Translations under genes and position numbers: made by a program
Assembly: GCA_022828595.1 (NCBI GenBank)
Contig: JAKGHH010000006.1
Location: 15,930,499 to 15,994,498 of the forward strand
Source of the DNA: Nelumbo lutea
Lineage: Eukaryota > Streptophyta > Magnoliopsida > Proteales > Nelumbonaceae
Reading direction: 5' to 3'
DNA length: 64,000 bases
The notes under the pieces: model-generated
Told to the model about the DNA's origin: nothing
The model's database searches: none
What the model saw: the letters and a program-made list of their open reading frames with translations, nothing else
Shown: piece by piece, positions 23,085 through 34,829 of the stretch
How positions within the stretch are numbered: the stretch's first letter is position 1
How the letters are laid out: each line of letters opens with the position of its first letter

Positions 23085-24205
23085 CTGTTCCTTGCAACAT
23101 CTTTTGATCTACAAGTTGATGATCAAGATTTGGTGATATCATCCCTATCGCCTAGAGGAAAAGAGCAGCTTACTTCTGAAGCTGAACCTGCTGTTAGTAT
23201 TCAGCATATTCCAAGTGACATCAAAGTGCAATCATCAGGTATTCCAGGACTAGCTTAAACTGTGCATTTATTGCCTTTCTTATGGGGATTGATTTGGGTA
23301 TACCCCTAGCAAGAATAGATTCAAAAAGAAAAATTAATTGTTTGAAATCATTGGCCGTATTTTTGTCTTTTAAAGCGTGCACTTTCTGACTAATGATTAG
23401 AAGGGTGCTCCCTTTATCAAAAATGGGATGTGCCCAAATCACTTCACATTTTCTTAATATTTCGTATCTTGCTTATGTTAATTTAGCTAGAATCCTCTGT
23501 ATGACTATTAGTGTAGTTAAAACCAAAGGATCTGAAGTCGAGTATGAAGTATAAATGGGTAAATAATCCACTTTTGAGGAAATGAGGATGGTGATAGGAG
23601 AAAATAAATTAATCAAAACATACATATGCATCCATTACGTCTCAAATCAAAATTATGATAAGAAGTCAGCATTACTTTTGGTATTTATTTGATAAAATTA
23701 TGATGAGTTCCATCACATGTTGTTTTGCTTTGGGTGAATACTATCATCCACTTCTTCTTGAAGCAATAGCTTTCCTTCAATGACTTTATAGCAATCCACC
23801 CACCCATCCCCCTCTTTGGTAGTCTCTTGCTGCATACTTTACATAGTACAAGATATTATGGAGAAGTAAAGATTATTTGATCCAAATCCACTAGAGAGAT
23901 TATAACTGGGTTTTGTGAAAACCCCTCTTTGTATATTTTGAAGTTTCTACAATGTTATGAGCTCTTACCTTGAGATTATTGAATGGAAAAAATAAAATAG
24001 TTCCAATGCAATCTGTAACTCAATGCAAAAGATTTTCTTTGGTGTAACATTTTTTCTACTCAGGGTGTATTCATCTTGTTTCCATCAAAGACAAAGGAAA
24101 GAACTGATTATATGTTTGTTTCTTATGAAAGGGTTGCTGGTGGAGGATTGGAACACATCCAACAAACTAATGAGGCCAGTAATTACTTAGGGTCTGATGA
24201 ATTGA
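23085..24205 (+). pseudogene. Possible exon pair of an unrecognised gene
   Basis: Two coding-like stretches in the sense orientation. 23085-23258 encodes SFDLQVDDQDLVISSLSP...SDIKVQSSG, and 24062-24205, after an AG, encodes GVFILFPSKTKERTDYMF...LEHIQQTNEASNYLG. Composition and reading length look like real exons rather than AT-rich noise, but I do not recognise a family. They may come from the same captured host locus as, or a different one from, the FTR fragment. No function is assigned. Confidence 0.3.
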
Positions 24206-24206
24206 T

Positions 24207-24390
24207 TTTTTTTTTTGATAGATAAAAAATTAATTCATTAATCAAAGGCTATAGCAGTACAAATAACCCAACATAGAGAGGTACGGGGTGCAGCCTCAAA
24301 AAACACAAATTACAACCTCAACAAACAGTAATCAAAAGATATAGCTGTACAAGTAAATTGTTCGACATCATGGTACACAAGACAATTTGC
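24207..24390 (-). repeat. Poly(T)-headed repeat, possible minus-strand retroposon tail
   Basis: A T-run at 24207-24218 followed by GATAGATAAAAAATTAATTCATTAATCAAAGGC, the pattern of an antisense non-LTR retroposon 3' end. No coding region was identified. Confidence 0.35.
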
Positions 24391-24533
24391 AAATCCAAAG
24401 CTAAAGGGTTCTAGGGATGCCCTGTTAGGGAAATAGTTGTGAAGGTTTAAAGAGCAGCCAAAAAGTTTGTAGATGAGCTTAATTGTTTCCAAGTATGGCT
24501 CTAGTAGAAGAGATTGGGAGACAGTAGATGTAA

Positions 24534-24800
24534 GGGCTTGTTTGGTTTGTGGGAATAGGGGTGTGGAATCAGAATTGGAATGGCCCATTCCTATTCCAAC
24601 TGTTTGGTTGGGCAGAATTGGGATCCCGTTCCCGTTCCTGGTTGAAGGGCATTCCCCCATTTGAGGGAATCGCCATACCTGCCCCCTCCCTTGGGAATGA
24701 GATTTCATTCCAGCTGATTCCTATTCCTGTTTGAATTAAACAGGCTATGGGAATAGATCATTCCAGTTCCTATTCTGGAGGATTGGCAAACTAAATGGAC
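24534..24800. mobile_element. Tourist/Harbinger-like MITE inside the LINE
   Basis: The left end GGGCTTGTTTGGTTTG follows TAA (24531-24533). The right end read inward is GTCCATTTAGTTTG, followed by AAA. The interior carries inverted GGAATAG/CTATTCC words. The LINE frame continues on both sides, which supports an insertion. The ends are diverged and the duplication is imperfect. Confidence 0.55.
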
Positions 24801-25273
24801 AAAGGGTCTTTTATGAAGGGTGTAAAATATGATGTTGGTAATGGACAAAGGGTCCTTTTCTGGAAGGCAATTCAGAAAATTCATCCTCAGTTTATGAGAT
24901 TGCTGTGAACAAGAGTGCAACAATATTTATCAAAGAAAGAAAAAAAAAAAAAACAATAGTGCAACAATGGCTGAATGTATGGAAAGGCAGAATGGGTGTT
25001 GTGCTTGGAATCCTCAGTTCTAGAGGAACCTAAATGATTGGGAGGTGAGTTCCTTGATCGGTTTGTTACAGAATTTGGATATTAAGGACAAATGGTGCAA
25101 GGGAAGACAAAAGCAAGTGGATCTTAGAGAAATCAGGTGACTTTTTTGTTAACTCTTTTTACAACAGTTTGACAAGGGAGGATGTGAAAGAAATAGCAGA
25201 ATTTTCATGGGGAGGCAAGGTTCAAAAGAAGAGGTGTTCAAAAAAGTATTTGGCATGGTATTTTCTTGATTGG

Positions 25274-25555
25274 TCTTGACAGTATGACTGGCCAGAAATA
25301 AGAGGAAGAGAGAAGAGGAGAAGAAGAGAAGAGAAGAGAGGAGAGAAGAGAGAAGGGTTTTGCAATGTCACAGTGCAGGCGGCACCAACCTTTATTTTAA
25401 TATATATAGGGCGGCAGAAATAACAAGGGAAAAGACCCTTGTGCCCCTGAGTACAATAACAAACATAACAGAAAGAAAAACGAAATAAAGAACACTTTAA
25501 TTAGCCAAACAGGCCCTAACATCAATAACTAAATTATTTTAACATTATTCTAACA
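25274..25555 (-). repeat. Copia 3' LTR
   Basis: About 282 bp with a GA-rich block and the TATATATAGGGCGGC stretch shared with the 5' LTR. On the minus strand it begins TGTTAGAAT. Boundaries are set by the ATTGG duplication and the purine tract. Confidence 0.88.
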
Positions 25556-25562
25556 CTCCCCC

Positions 25563-26400
25563 TCAAGTTGGAGCATAGATGTCAATGATGCCCAACTTGT
25601 CACACAAATCTTTGTGCCGCACATGATGAAGACCTTTGGTGAAGATATTTGCAAGTTGTTCTTTTGAGCTGACATATGGTGTACACACTTCTCCACTTTC
25701 AAGTTTCTCTCTAATAAAATGCTTGTCCACTTCAATGTGTTTCGTCCTATCATGCAGAACTGGATTAGTAGCAATATTGATGGCAGCTTTATTGTCACAG
25801 TAGAGTGACATAGGATTGCTTACTGCGAAACCCAGTTCACCTAATAGATTTCTTATCTACATGATTTCCGCAACCCCATGAGCCATTGCTCTATACTCTG
25901 CTTCAACACTGGATCTAGCCACCACACTTTGTTTTTTGCTTCTCCATGTGACAAGGTTTCCTCCTACAAAGGCACAATACCCACTGGTAGACTTTTGGTC
26001 ATTGACTGCTCCTGCCCAATCTGCATCAATATATACTTCCACTTTCAAGTGATTCTAGAACAACAAACAAGCTCCAGGAAACTTCTTGAGATATCTCAAG
26101 ATCCTCTCTGCAGCCTCAAAGTGAGTTGTCCTAGGTCTGTGCATGAATTGACTAAGGAAACCCACTACATAGGCAATATCAGGCCTAGTCATAAACAAAT
26201 ACAAAAGTCTCCCCACGAGTCTCTGGAACATCTTTACATCTTTCAAAAACTCTCCCTGACTGTCTCCCAGATGGTGATTAGGTTCAATAGGTGAATCAAA
26301 TGGTTTTACCCACAACTTGCCTGTATCTTCTAGTCAATCTAGTACATACTTCCATTGAGAAATAAAGATGCCCTTGTGAGAGCGGGCAACTTCAATTCCA
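25563..26400 (-). pseudogene. Copia reverse transcriptase end and RNase H
   Basis: RNase H pieces in order: YIDADWAGAVNDQKSTSGYC with VTWRSKKQSVVARSSVEAEYRA (25857-26048) and [35 protein letters not shown] (25563-25811), which together keep the D-E-D catalytic pattern. The upstream MTRPDIAYVVGFLSQFMHRP block (26055-26315) is the linker after the reverse transcriptase. Stops separate the pieces near 26052 and 26320. The frame ends shortly before the polypurine tract. Confidence 0.85.
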
Positions 26401-26408
26401 AGGAAGTA

Positions 26409-27974
26409 TCATAAGGGGCCTAGATCCTTTACCTCAAATTTAGTGGCTAAGAATTTCTTCAGTCTTCGGATTTCAGCCTCCCAATCTCTTGTGATCACTA
26501 TGTCATCCACATACACATTAAGGGTTGCAATTTTACCTTCACCTCTTTTCACAAATAGAGTATGATCTGATTGGCATTGTTTGAACCCCATCTGTTGAAC
26601 TGCTAAATGAAACTTACTGAACCAAGCCCGAGGTGATTGTTTCAACCCATATAGAGATTTTTTCAACCTGCACACCTTTTGTTCACTGCCTTTGGCACAG
26701 AACCCTGGGGGTTGAGTCATGTACACTTCCTCTTCCAAGTCAACCTTTAAGAAAGCATTTTTGATGTCCAATTGGTGAAGACCCCAGTCAAGATTTGCTG
26801 CCAAGGAAAGAAGAATCCTGATAGAGTTCATCTTGGCTACTAGAGCAAAAGTCTCTGCATAGTCCACTTCATATACCTGTGTAAAGCCTCTTGTTTCCAA
26901 TCTAGCCTTGTACCTTTCAACAGTTCCATCAACCTTACGTTTCACTGTGAACACCCACTTGCACCCCACTGGTTCCTTCCCTTCAGGAAGGTCTACCAAC
27001 TCCCAAGTGCCATTTTTGTGTAAAGCATCAATTTCTTCTTGCATTGCATCTTTCCGTTTAGGTTTAGACAAAGCTTCTGCCACAGTCTTAGGAACGGGGA
27101 CACTGTCCACAGAAGAGAGAAAGTCACGGTATGAAGGCGAAACATGCTCATAGGACACAAAATTAGAGATAGGATGATTAGTGGTACAAGACCTAACACC
27201 CTTCCTCTTAGTAATAGGAATATTAAGATCATTGGTGACAGGTGAATCAACATTTAAAGGAACAAATATATCAATGGGAGCAAGTGTACCTAGTTGATGA
27301 GACGGATCTGCCTCGGGTGAATCCGATGATGTTGGTTGCAAAGTGTCAGGCTCCATGGCTCTTGAACTCTGTTGGCTCTTATGGTGACAATGAAAAACCC
27401 AGAATGAAGGAGGATCGGGTAAAGGAGGTAGTTGAATTTGAGTCGTCGCTTGTTTCTCCTCAACCCTACTCTCCCCATGAGGAGAAACCGAGAAAAAGGG
27501 TTGATTCTCAAAGAACGAGACATCAATGGAAACGCAGTACTTGCGAGCAATGGGATCATAGCAGCGATACCCCTTTTGAGATAAAGGGTAACCAAGAAAA
27601 ACACAAGGAATGGCCCGAGGATCAAGCTTACCACGAGTAGGGGACATGTTATGGACAAAACAACGACACCCAAAAACACCCATCAGAATGGTGGACAGCG
27701 GGGCTGTAGGGAACAAGAGCTGATGTGAGGCCTTATACTCTAGTAGCCGAGAGGGCATGTGATTGATGATATATGCCGGACACAAGACTGCATCCATCCA
27801 AAACTGTTTTGGCACATTCATATGAATCAACAAGCCACGAGCGACTTCGAGAAGGTGACGGTTCTTCTGTTCAGCCACACCATTTTGTTGGGGTGTCCTG
27901 GCACAACAGCTTCGCTGAAGTGACCCACTCGAAGCAAAAAACTTCGTGAGATCACTATGGAAATATTCCTTCAC
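26409..27974 (-). pseudogene. Copia integrase C-terminal half and reverse transcriptase
   Basis: A 521-residue open stretch. The N-terminal part has TPQQNGVAEQKNRHLLEVAR, the integrase region with the catalytic Glu, then VFLGYPLSQKGYRCYDP. The reverse transcriptase starts around residue 310 (ALHKNGTWELVDLPEGK, GCKWVFTVKRKVDGTVERYKAR) and has DIKNAFL, KSLYGLKQSPRAW and the YVDD catalytic box. It ends at a TGA inside DLGPL-YFLGIEV. A TAG at 27984-27986 cuts it off in frame from the integrase N-terminal half. Confidence 0.9.
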
Positions 27975-27983
27975 ATTGTCCGA

Positions 27984-28445
27984 CTAGAAGATATGGATTT
28001 CCGTTTGGAACTGAGTGAATACCATGTGTTGAAAATCTTTCACAATTTGTGGCACTTCATCTTGAGATCGCATAGGGTAAACCCAAGTGTATCTAGAATA
28101 ATCATCAATCAAGGTAATGGAGTACTTATAGCCAGTCGTGGTAGGTAGAGTAACAGGGCCCCAAGCATCAGAATAAACAATATGAAATGGAAATTCAGAT
28201 CTTTTATTTCGTAAAGGTAAAGAACTTCTACAATGCTTACTCAACTGACAAGTTTGACACTTTAACTGACTCACTGACAAGGACTCAAACAACTTTGGAA
28301 ACATAACTTTTAACGACTCAAAAGAAAGATGACCTAAACGAATATGCCATAAATAGGCTTGACTCTCACTTGATGAACTTGTGGACTCTGTCACCACTAG
28401 ACCAGCATTATTCTCCAACACGTAGAGACCATCCACCTCTACCAA
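27984..28445 (-). pseudogene. Copia GAG-pre-integrase and integrase N-terminal half
   Basis: The zinc-binding HHCC region reads LWHIRLGHLSFESL then LKCQTCQLSK, followed by the integrase core start with YSDAWGP (first catalytic Asp) and LIDDYSRYTWVYPM. It is in frame with the next open stretch except for one TAG (27984-27986) just before the second core Asp (SDN). Confidence 0.88.
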
Positions 28446-28659
28446 TCGTCTTCCTTGAGGTTAAATCCTGAAACACACATGAAGATGGAAAAAAAGTGAT
28501 TGAGCAGTTCAAGGAGTGAGTCAGACTACTAATAGACAACAAATTAATAGGTAATTTCGGAACATGCAGTACATTAGGAAGAGTAATGCCAAGTGGGAGA
28601 GGTATGGTGCCTCGGCCAGCTATGGTAGAAAAAGAACCATCAGCCAGTCTTACCTTATC

Positions 28660-29130
28660 TCACCTAGAGAGAAGGTTATATGTCTGAAACAAATTTGACT
28701 TACCGGTCATGTGATTTGAAGCTCCGGAGTCAATAATCCAAGGAGAATCAGTAGTATGAGATGACACATGGAAGGCTGTGGCATTACCTGATGTAGACGC
28801 AAACGAGGTAGAAGGAGTAGGCTTAGGATCCATCTGGCGGAGAGTCCTACCATACAATTCCAAATGTTCACGGAAGGAGTTGATAATATCTTCCTTAGGG
28901 TCATAACTGGGATGCCTCTCCTGAGTTACCAAAGGACTAGTCTCTGTTGATGCCATATTAGTTGAGTTATACCTTTTTTTATTCTGCTGGCCTGGCTTCT
29001 TGCCCTGATCAGGTGCTGACTTCTTACCCAAATCCTATGCCCATTTAGGTTTTCCATGGAGATCCCAACATGTATCTTTCGTGTGTCGTGTCTTCTGGCA
29101 ATGAATGCACCAAAGCTTGCTCTTATCATT
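28660..29130 (-). pseudogene. Copia nucleocapsid zinc knuckle and protease
   Basis: A CCHC knuckle (CIHCQKTRHTKDTC, spacing C-2-C-4-H-4-C) lies at about 29070-29110. A basic linker follows, then the protease active site WIIDSGASNHMTG near 28700-28745, with the DSGA motif intact. A stop separates the knuckle from the next open part near 29035. Confidence 0.82.
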
Positions 29131-29197
29131 TGCTTTCTTCTGACTGCACCAAGGCATACACCTCTTGAACTGATGGCATGTCTTTACTACCCAAGAT

Positions 29198-29810
29198 CTA
29201 CACCCTGATGGACTCATACGACGGATTCAGCCCTAGGAGGAAGGCAAACACTCGTTGTTGAGATACAAGTGACTTATAGGCCTTTGCATCTTCATCACAC
29301 TTCCAATTCACATTCTGATAGTGATCAAGTTCATTCCATATTGATGTCAAACCAAAATAGTGCATCGAGAGACTCCTCTCCCCCTGCTTGCAAGTAGAGG
29401 ATTCAACTTGCAGTTGATATATCTTGGCATAGTGTCTCTGCTTTGAATAAGTGGACTTCGCTTGTTCCCATATCTCACAAGCAGTTTCAGCCCACATAAA
29501 AGTCTTCCTTGTGGCAGCATTGAAACCAAGAGCCAAGACATCACCATACTGTTCTCTTGGTTCCACCTATCATGCTCAGCACTTCCATATTTCAGTTCTT
29601 TCACTCTCCCATTGATGTATCCTATTTTCCCCCAGCAGTAATGTAGAGTTTTATTCCCCTAGACCACTCCAGGTAATTCACACCATCAAAGGGAATAACA
29701 GCCATGGGAAAGCTCATATCCATTCCTCCACTCACTTCATTGTGGCTCCCTGAAATCTCTGAAGTAGCAGAGTTCTCAGTCGACATGGTCAAACAGATAA
29801 TCAGTCCCAA
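29198..29810 (-). pseudogene. Copia Gag (capsid), frameshifted
   Basis: The N-terminus at 29786 (MSTENSATSE...) leads to PFDGVNYLEWSRGIKLYITAGGK, the usual start of copia capsid. The frame shifts near 29620 and again near 29570. The downstream part, 29198-29566, carries AETACEIWEQAKSTYSKQ and LTSIWNELDHY with FAFLLGLNPSYESIRV, which are UBN2/gag-type phrases. Confidence 0.82.
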
Positions 29811-30351
29811 ACACCGGACTTAGGACCCATCCTTACTCCACAAAACAATGCTCCACTCAGTTCACATCCACACACTTGGGTTTAACAACCAGATTAAGCA
29901 CAAACAGTACCAAATTCCGGACAAAACAGAGGTAGTATCGGCAGATTTCAGACCTGTATAGTTTTAACAGTCCCAACCTACCAAAATTCTAGAATGTCTA
30001 ACATCCACTAATCAGCAGGAGAGATCATTCTTACTTATAGTCAAATCAAACCATTGAGAAGACAGATCATCCTTGACCTACAGTTGTCTTAACACATGAA
30101 CAGGATCACATGATCCAAAAAAACAAGGGGTATACAGATTCGACAGCATTCAGCTGCCCAGACTCATAGGGTTTTCACTCGGCACATGACCAAGGAGGGT
30201 AAAGAAGAGAAAACAGGGAGAACTGTACCAGTTGTAGAGCTGTTTTTTTCAGTCCAGAATCAGATTTCTGTTCCGCCCAGGTTCAGCTAGTCTGTTCAAT
30301 CTGTTTTTTTCAGTAGGGTTGTTCGATCTACTCTCTTTAATCAGTATTCCT

Positions 30352-30363
30352 GCTCTGATACCA
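30352..30363 (-). promoter_or_regulatory. Copia primer binding site
   Basis: TGGTATCAGAGC on the minus strand, complementary to initiator tRNA-Met, with no spacer to the LTR end. Confidence 0.88.
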
Positions 30364-30653
30364 TCTTGACAGTATGGCCGGCCAGAAATAAGAGGAAGAG
30401 AAGAGACGAGAAGGGGAGAAAAAGAGAAGAGAAGAGAGGAAAGAAGAGAGAAGGGTTTTGCAATGTAACAGTGCAGGCGGCGTCAGCCTTTATTTTAATA
30501 TATATAGGGCGGCAGAAATAACAAGGGAAAAGACCTTTGTGCCCCTGAGTACAATAACAGACATAACAGAAAGAAAAACAAAATAAAAAACACTTTAATT
30601 AGCCAAACAGGCCCTAACATCAGCAACTAAATTATTTTAACTTAATTCTAACA
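30364..30653 (-). repeat. Copia 5' LTR
   Basis: Partner of 25274-25555. By eye the LTRs differ at a few dozen positions including indels in the GA-rich block, so this insertion looks older than the one at 8685-11356. Confidence 0.88.
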
Positions 30654-30902
30654 ATTGGAAAATCACCTTCTATTCAAAATCTGACACAAATTCTTTTTTT
30701 TTTTATCAGGATTTTCTTTTTTATTAGGAACCTGTAAGATTTTTTTGTTTGTTATTGGGCTTATTGTAATTGGGTCAGTTCGGTTTTCCCTTGTACAGAA
30801 TCTCATTGTACAGGGGTTACACGTGTATCATGTTTTGGCATATAATGAAATACTTTACCTTGCAGTTTCAAAAACAAAACAAAAAAAAAAAAAAACAAAA
30901 AG

Positions 30903-32515
30903 GTATCAATTGATCTTGTTACTAACAGGGTGGCTCATTGGCTGAAGACCACAAAGGAGTTTGGTGATTTCAGTTAGAGAGTGGAGAGGTTCTGTTTCAG
31001 CTCCGTTGACTCCTGAAGACACAATCAAGTTCAATTTTGCTGATTGCTCATTGGGGAAACCAAGTTCTTCAGAGATTTGAGGTGTTTCGCAGTCACAAGG
31101 GCATTTCCCACTCTTTGAGGGGGGTTTGACTGATGTATGTTCCAAGCTTCATTAGAGTGGAAGCAGTAGGCAGTGTTTTAGAAGGCAGTGAGATGTACTC
31201 CATGAGGTGAGGCAAAGCCAAACTGCCGTGCCTCAACCTCGTTGAATACATAGTGAGAGGCTAAGGTCTCAGATTGGATGAGGCGCGTGCCTCATCTATA
31301 CAACCTTATACTTCAGAAAGAAAAATATTAAAAGCATATTAGTCTATGATATTCTCCAAAAGTTAAGAAAATTTGATTGTTTATTTGGCTGGACTAAAAA
31401 GATCTCGCATATATTCATCCATGGCACTTGAAAATGGGACTGATCAATCTACAAACTAAAATTGATAGTTATGTTTTTTTTTTTAAATAAAAAATAAAAA
31501 TAAATAAATAGAAATTATTAATAAAATAAAATCAAACAAAATTTTCAAACTCCTTTTTATCCACTGACACTTGCAAGCCCTTTAGTTCTGATAAGGAAGT
31601 TGAATATGATGAAAAATACATTTAAAAAATTACAAATTAGTATATATTGAAAATAGACTAGATTAAATGCAAATTAAGTAAAAATATTGTTTTATTAGAC
31701 AAAAAGGATATAAATGTAAAAAACAAAAGAATATCATATTAAAAAGAATCCATTTAATAAAAAGTAAATATATAAATTGAGTAAAGAAATAAAGCGTATC
31801 CATGTATATGGATAAACTAGGAAGTATACAAATTAAGTAAATGGGTTACTTAATTTAGATAAAGGGAAGGTTCAGGCACAAAGCAAAATAACAAATAAAA
31901 TTTCAAAATCATAGGATACATATTAAAACAATGTTTAACAAAGAAACATATTAAAAAAATTATATACATATGTATATATTCACACATGTATATGTGCGTT
32001 TGTATAAACAATATAATTTATACTTAAGGTTTAGTGGGCTGACTCCTAATGTGCTCTTGAGTGTCTTTGGAAGGTTGTGGTTTGTGTTTTTTTCTCTGTT
32101 TCTGTGTTGTTTGTTGTCTCTTTGTTTTCCTTATTTTGTTATTTTTGATTGGGTGGGGGGGTGGAACAACATCAGTATTATCCTATGGTTTTGGAAAGAG
32201 GATTTGTCAAGATATGTATCTGGAATTTGAAATCTATTTAATGTAAATATATATATCCTGATAGTTGTTCATGCCAGATGTTAATTTGAGTAAAACTAAA
32301 GTTGATGGTTTTAATACAATTTAGGCATGGGTATTGCTTGTCTTTATTAATTTTTAATTGATGCCAACTCTGTCTGTAGTGGCATCTTTGCCTCATTGGT
32401 TGAAGATTTCTTTTTATGTTGTCTATGCATTTTTAACTATGAGCTACTGTGACTATTCCTATGGAATTAAATGTCATTGCTCTTCAATCATCTTTTTCCT
32501 CTTTGATCATTCAAA
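30903..32515. other. No gene recognised; MITE fragment near 31172-31310
   Basis: GCAGTGTTTTAGAAGGCAGTGAG at about 31172 and the inverted GCCTCA/TGAGGC words after it resemble one end of a common hAT-type MITE, but I cannot place the second end. The remainder is AT-rich and may hold 5' intron sequence of the RABD fragment. I see no P-loop exon here. Confidence 0.35.
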
Positions 32516-32518
32516 CAG

Positions 32519-34225
32519 GATGATTCATATCTTGAGAGTTACATCAGCACCATTGGAATTGACTTTGTAAGTGATTATTACATATTACTAAATCTTCCTC
32601 CTTACATAGGTGCATAGTGCTAAGTTGTACTCCAACCTTTTATTTATAGAAAATACGTACTGTGGAGCAGGACAGGAAGACAATTAAGCTTCAAATTGTG
32701 AGTATAGTTAAAATTTTAGATGCATTATCTATTCTTGGTTGCTTATATGACAATGGCTATAAGCAGTGTAGCACATACCAAATAGTTGTGTTCCTTATTG
32801 CCTAGAAGACTTATATGATATTGTTTGTTTTTAATTAATAGTTCTGAATTTTATTTGAGAAATTTTCATCAATCCTTGTTCTGCCCTTGCTGTGGGATAA
32901 GAGAATTATTGAAAGTGTGGAACTAAATTTCAATAGATTACCTTAAAAGGATCCAACTGCTCAAGATCGAGGAGAATTTCTGGTCCTGGGTCTAATGATC
33001 AGCCAACCTTGTTTTGTTTTTTCCCCAGATAATTTTATTGCAGAGCCCTCCCCATGAAATATTGCTGAGCCAGTGTTTTTTAGTAGGGTTATCCTAGCTA
33101 CAGCCTTTTATTTTAATTCACATTTGTGGTGTGTTTGCCACTGAAAGGGTGGATAGCTTCTGCTTGTCCCTCTGGAATTCATGGCATGATCATGTAATGA
33201 ACCTTATTTCTAATATTGACTGATCGTTGACCACATATTGGAGTCAATGTGGTTTTTTGGGCACTCATACCTTTTTAGTTGGTGTTTTTTCATGCTAACC
33301 CATTCTGCTTGTATGAATTTTGCAGTGGGACACTGCTGGGCAAGAATGTTTCAGGACAATAACTAGCAGCTACTACCGTGGTGCTCATGGAATTATAGTT
33401 AGTCATTTCCCACTTCTTTTTCCTTTGTTTGCATAAGCCCCTCTCTCTACTTGTCATTGCAATTCAATTATCTCAAACTTGGTTGTTTCTTGGGCAGGTG
33501 GTATATGATGTAACAGACCAAGAGAGCTTTAACAATGTCAAACAATGAATGAAATTGACCGCTATGTTAGTGAAAATGTCAACAAGCTTCTGGTTGGGAA
33601 CAAGTGCGACCTTACAGCACACAAAGTTGTCTCTTATGAGACAGCTAAGGTATTACTGATAATTCCCATGCTTTTAGGTGACTACTTTTCTGTTGAAGCA
33701 ACTCCTGTTCTTCTTGGAGATGTGAAAAATGGTTTCTTTATATTTTCTTTCTGTTGTTTTAGGCCTTCGCAGATGAAATTGGGATACCATTCATGGAAAC
33801 CAGTGCGAGCAATGCAACTAATGTGGAACAAGCCTTCATGGCTATGGCTGCTGCGGTCAAGAATAGGTACTGCTTATGCCTGCTTTCTATGCATTGGAAT
33901 AATATCATATCAAATAAAAGGGGGGTTATATGAAATTGTTACACTGATGGAAATACTTGCATTCTCGCGAGAAGGCTTTGAAGTGTAGTATTATGATTAT
34001 CATCTGTCGGTGTGACTTCTCAGTTCTAGTCCAGCATTACCTGGGTCTTTCAGTTACATTTGTTTATGTGGATGACCTTGTATCAGCTACCTATATTTCA
34101 TTTCCTGTTTGGTTTTGGTTACTGCAGGATGGCAAGCCAACCGACAATGAACAATGCCAGGCCTCCAGTGGTGCAGCTCCAAGGACAACCTGTTGCTCAG
34201 AAGACTGGATGCTGCTCCTCTTAGA
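32519..34225 (+). pseudogene. RABD/Rab1-type small GTPase gene fragment with introns
   Basis: Six exons with GT-AG introns: 32519-32566 (switch I region, DSYLESYISTIGIDF), 32650-32697, 33326-33397 (WDTAGQ, G3/switch II), 33498-33649 (NKCDL, G4), 33763-33866 (ETSA-type G5) and 34128-34225, ending in the Cys-Cys-Ser-Ser prenylation tail. Rab1/RABD proteins drive ER-to-Golgi transport. The exon(s) with the start and P-loop (GDSGVGKS) are missing upstream. A TGA at 33546-33548 replaces a conserved Trp after VKQ, and Arg after WDTAGQE is Cys. Retained introns show the source was genomic DNA, not an mRNA copy. It lies within the candidate CACTA element. Confidence 0.88.
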
Positions 34226-34829
34226 TTGAAGTATTTATTGGTACTGTGTTGCCTGCTCAATGGCGTGTGAAAGTAGTTGTCTTTTCTTTCTACTTGAGTT
34301 CTAAATGACTGATCACTTCCAACCCACTTTATCATGATTTGCTTTTCATTTTGGTTGCTTCATATTGTTGCTAAAATCCATTCTTTTCAGCTACTTGATT
34401 CTAAGAAGTCATATACAAATCAGAAATATTAGTTGCAGTTATTTTTCTTCTGTGTTGCACCCTTCTATCATGATATATCTTCTTTTGGAAACTTTACAAG
34501 GCATGACTTAATATGTATGGCACATGGATGGATACCAATGCAATTCTGCTTCGCAAAACAAATAATTGGCTCATGGTGACCAATTATTTCACATCAATTC
34601 AGATCTAAAACAAATATGTAGAGTAATAATTATTAAATACATAAGCACTGGAAGCTAATTGAACGTTGACTCCATCTTACCTGATTAGGTTATAATGAAT
34701 AAATTATTAAATACAAAAGAGAAATAGGCCATTCCAATTCCGATTCCGATTCCAGTCACGAACCAAACCGGACCTTAATTCTGAAAATAATATAGTCTAG
34801 CCATGGTTTTGAAAACAGGACTGACCAGG
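34226..34829. other. 3' flank of the RABD fragment with MITE ends
   Basis: 34300-34700 may be 3' UTR or downstream DNA of the source gene. Two MITE end fragments follow: about 34715-34775, whose outward end reads inward GGTCCGGTTTGGTTCGTG (Tourist-like), and CATGGTTTTGAAAAC at 34803, matching the end of the hAT MITE at 16812-17136. Confidence 0.4.

Larger units (their letters stand above)
25274..30653 (-). mobile_element. Ty1/copia retrotransposon, near complete, decayed
   Basis: Minus-strand element of 5.4 kb. LTRs lie at 25274-25555 and 30364-30653. The 5-bp target duplication ATTGG flanks both sides (25269-25273, 30654-30658). The initiator tRNA-Met primer binding site TGGTATCAGAGC (30352-30363) abuts the 5' LTR, and a GAGGGGGAG polypurine tract (25556-25564) precedes the 3' LTR. 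Domain order gag, protease, integrase, reverse transcriptase, RNase H is that of Ty1/copia. Several stops and shifts inactivate it. It sits in the LINE, so it is younger than the LINE. Confidence 0.92.
24395..30902 (+). pseudogene. LINE (non-LTR retrotransposon) 3' part of ORF2, interrupted twice
   Basis: Degenerate sense-strand pieces of the C-terminal reverse-transcriptase region of plant LINEs: ALLGK-L-RF (24440-24475, both Trp codons now stops), LIVSKYGSSRRDWETVDVR (24476-24533), VGNGQRVLFW (about 24834-24863) and WNPQF-RNLNDWE with KWILEKSGDFFVNSFYNSL (25006-25180), the zf-RVT-like tail. It resumes at 30654 after the copia insertion and ends with an A-rich tail at about 30868-30900. It is 5'-truncated, as is usual for LINE copies, and carries several frameshifts and stops. 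Confidence 0.7.

Noticed and set aside
26908..27640. Plus-strand frames across the copia element
   Set aside because: Shadows of the minus-strand polyprotein.
33545..33988. A 147-residue protein starting after the RABD stop
   Set aside because: It reads an exon and then intron sequence; true exon borders are defined by GT-AG sites.
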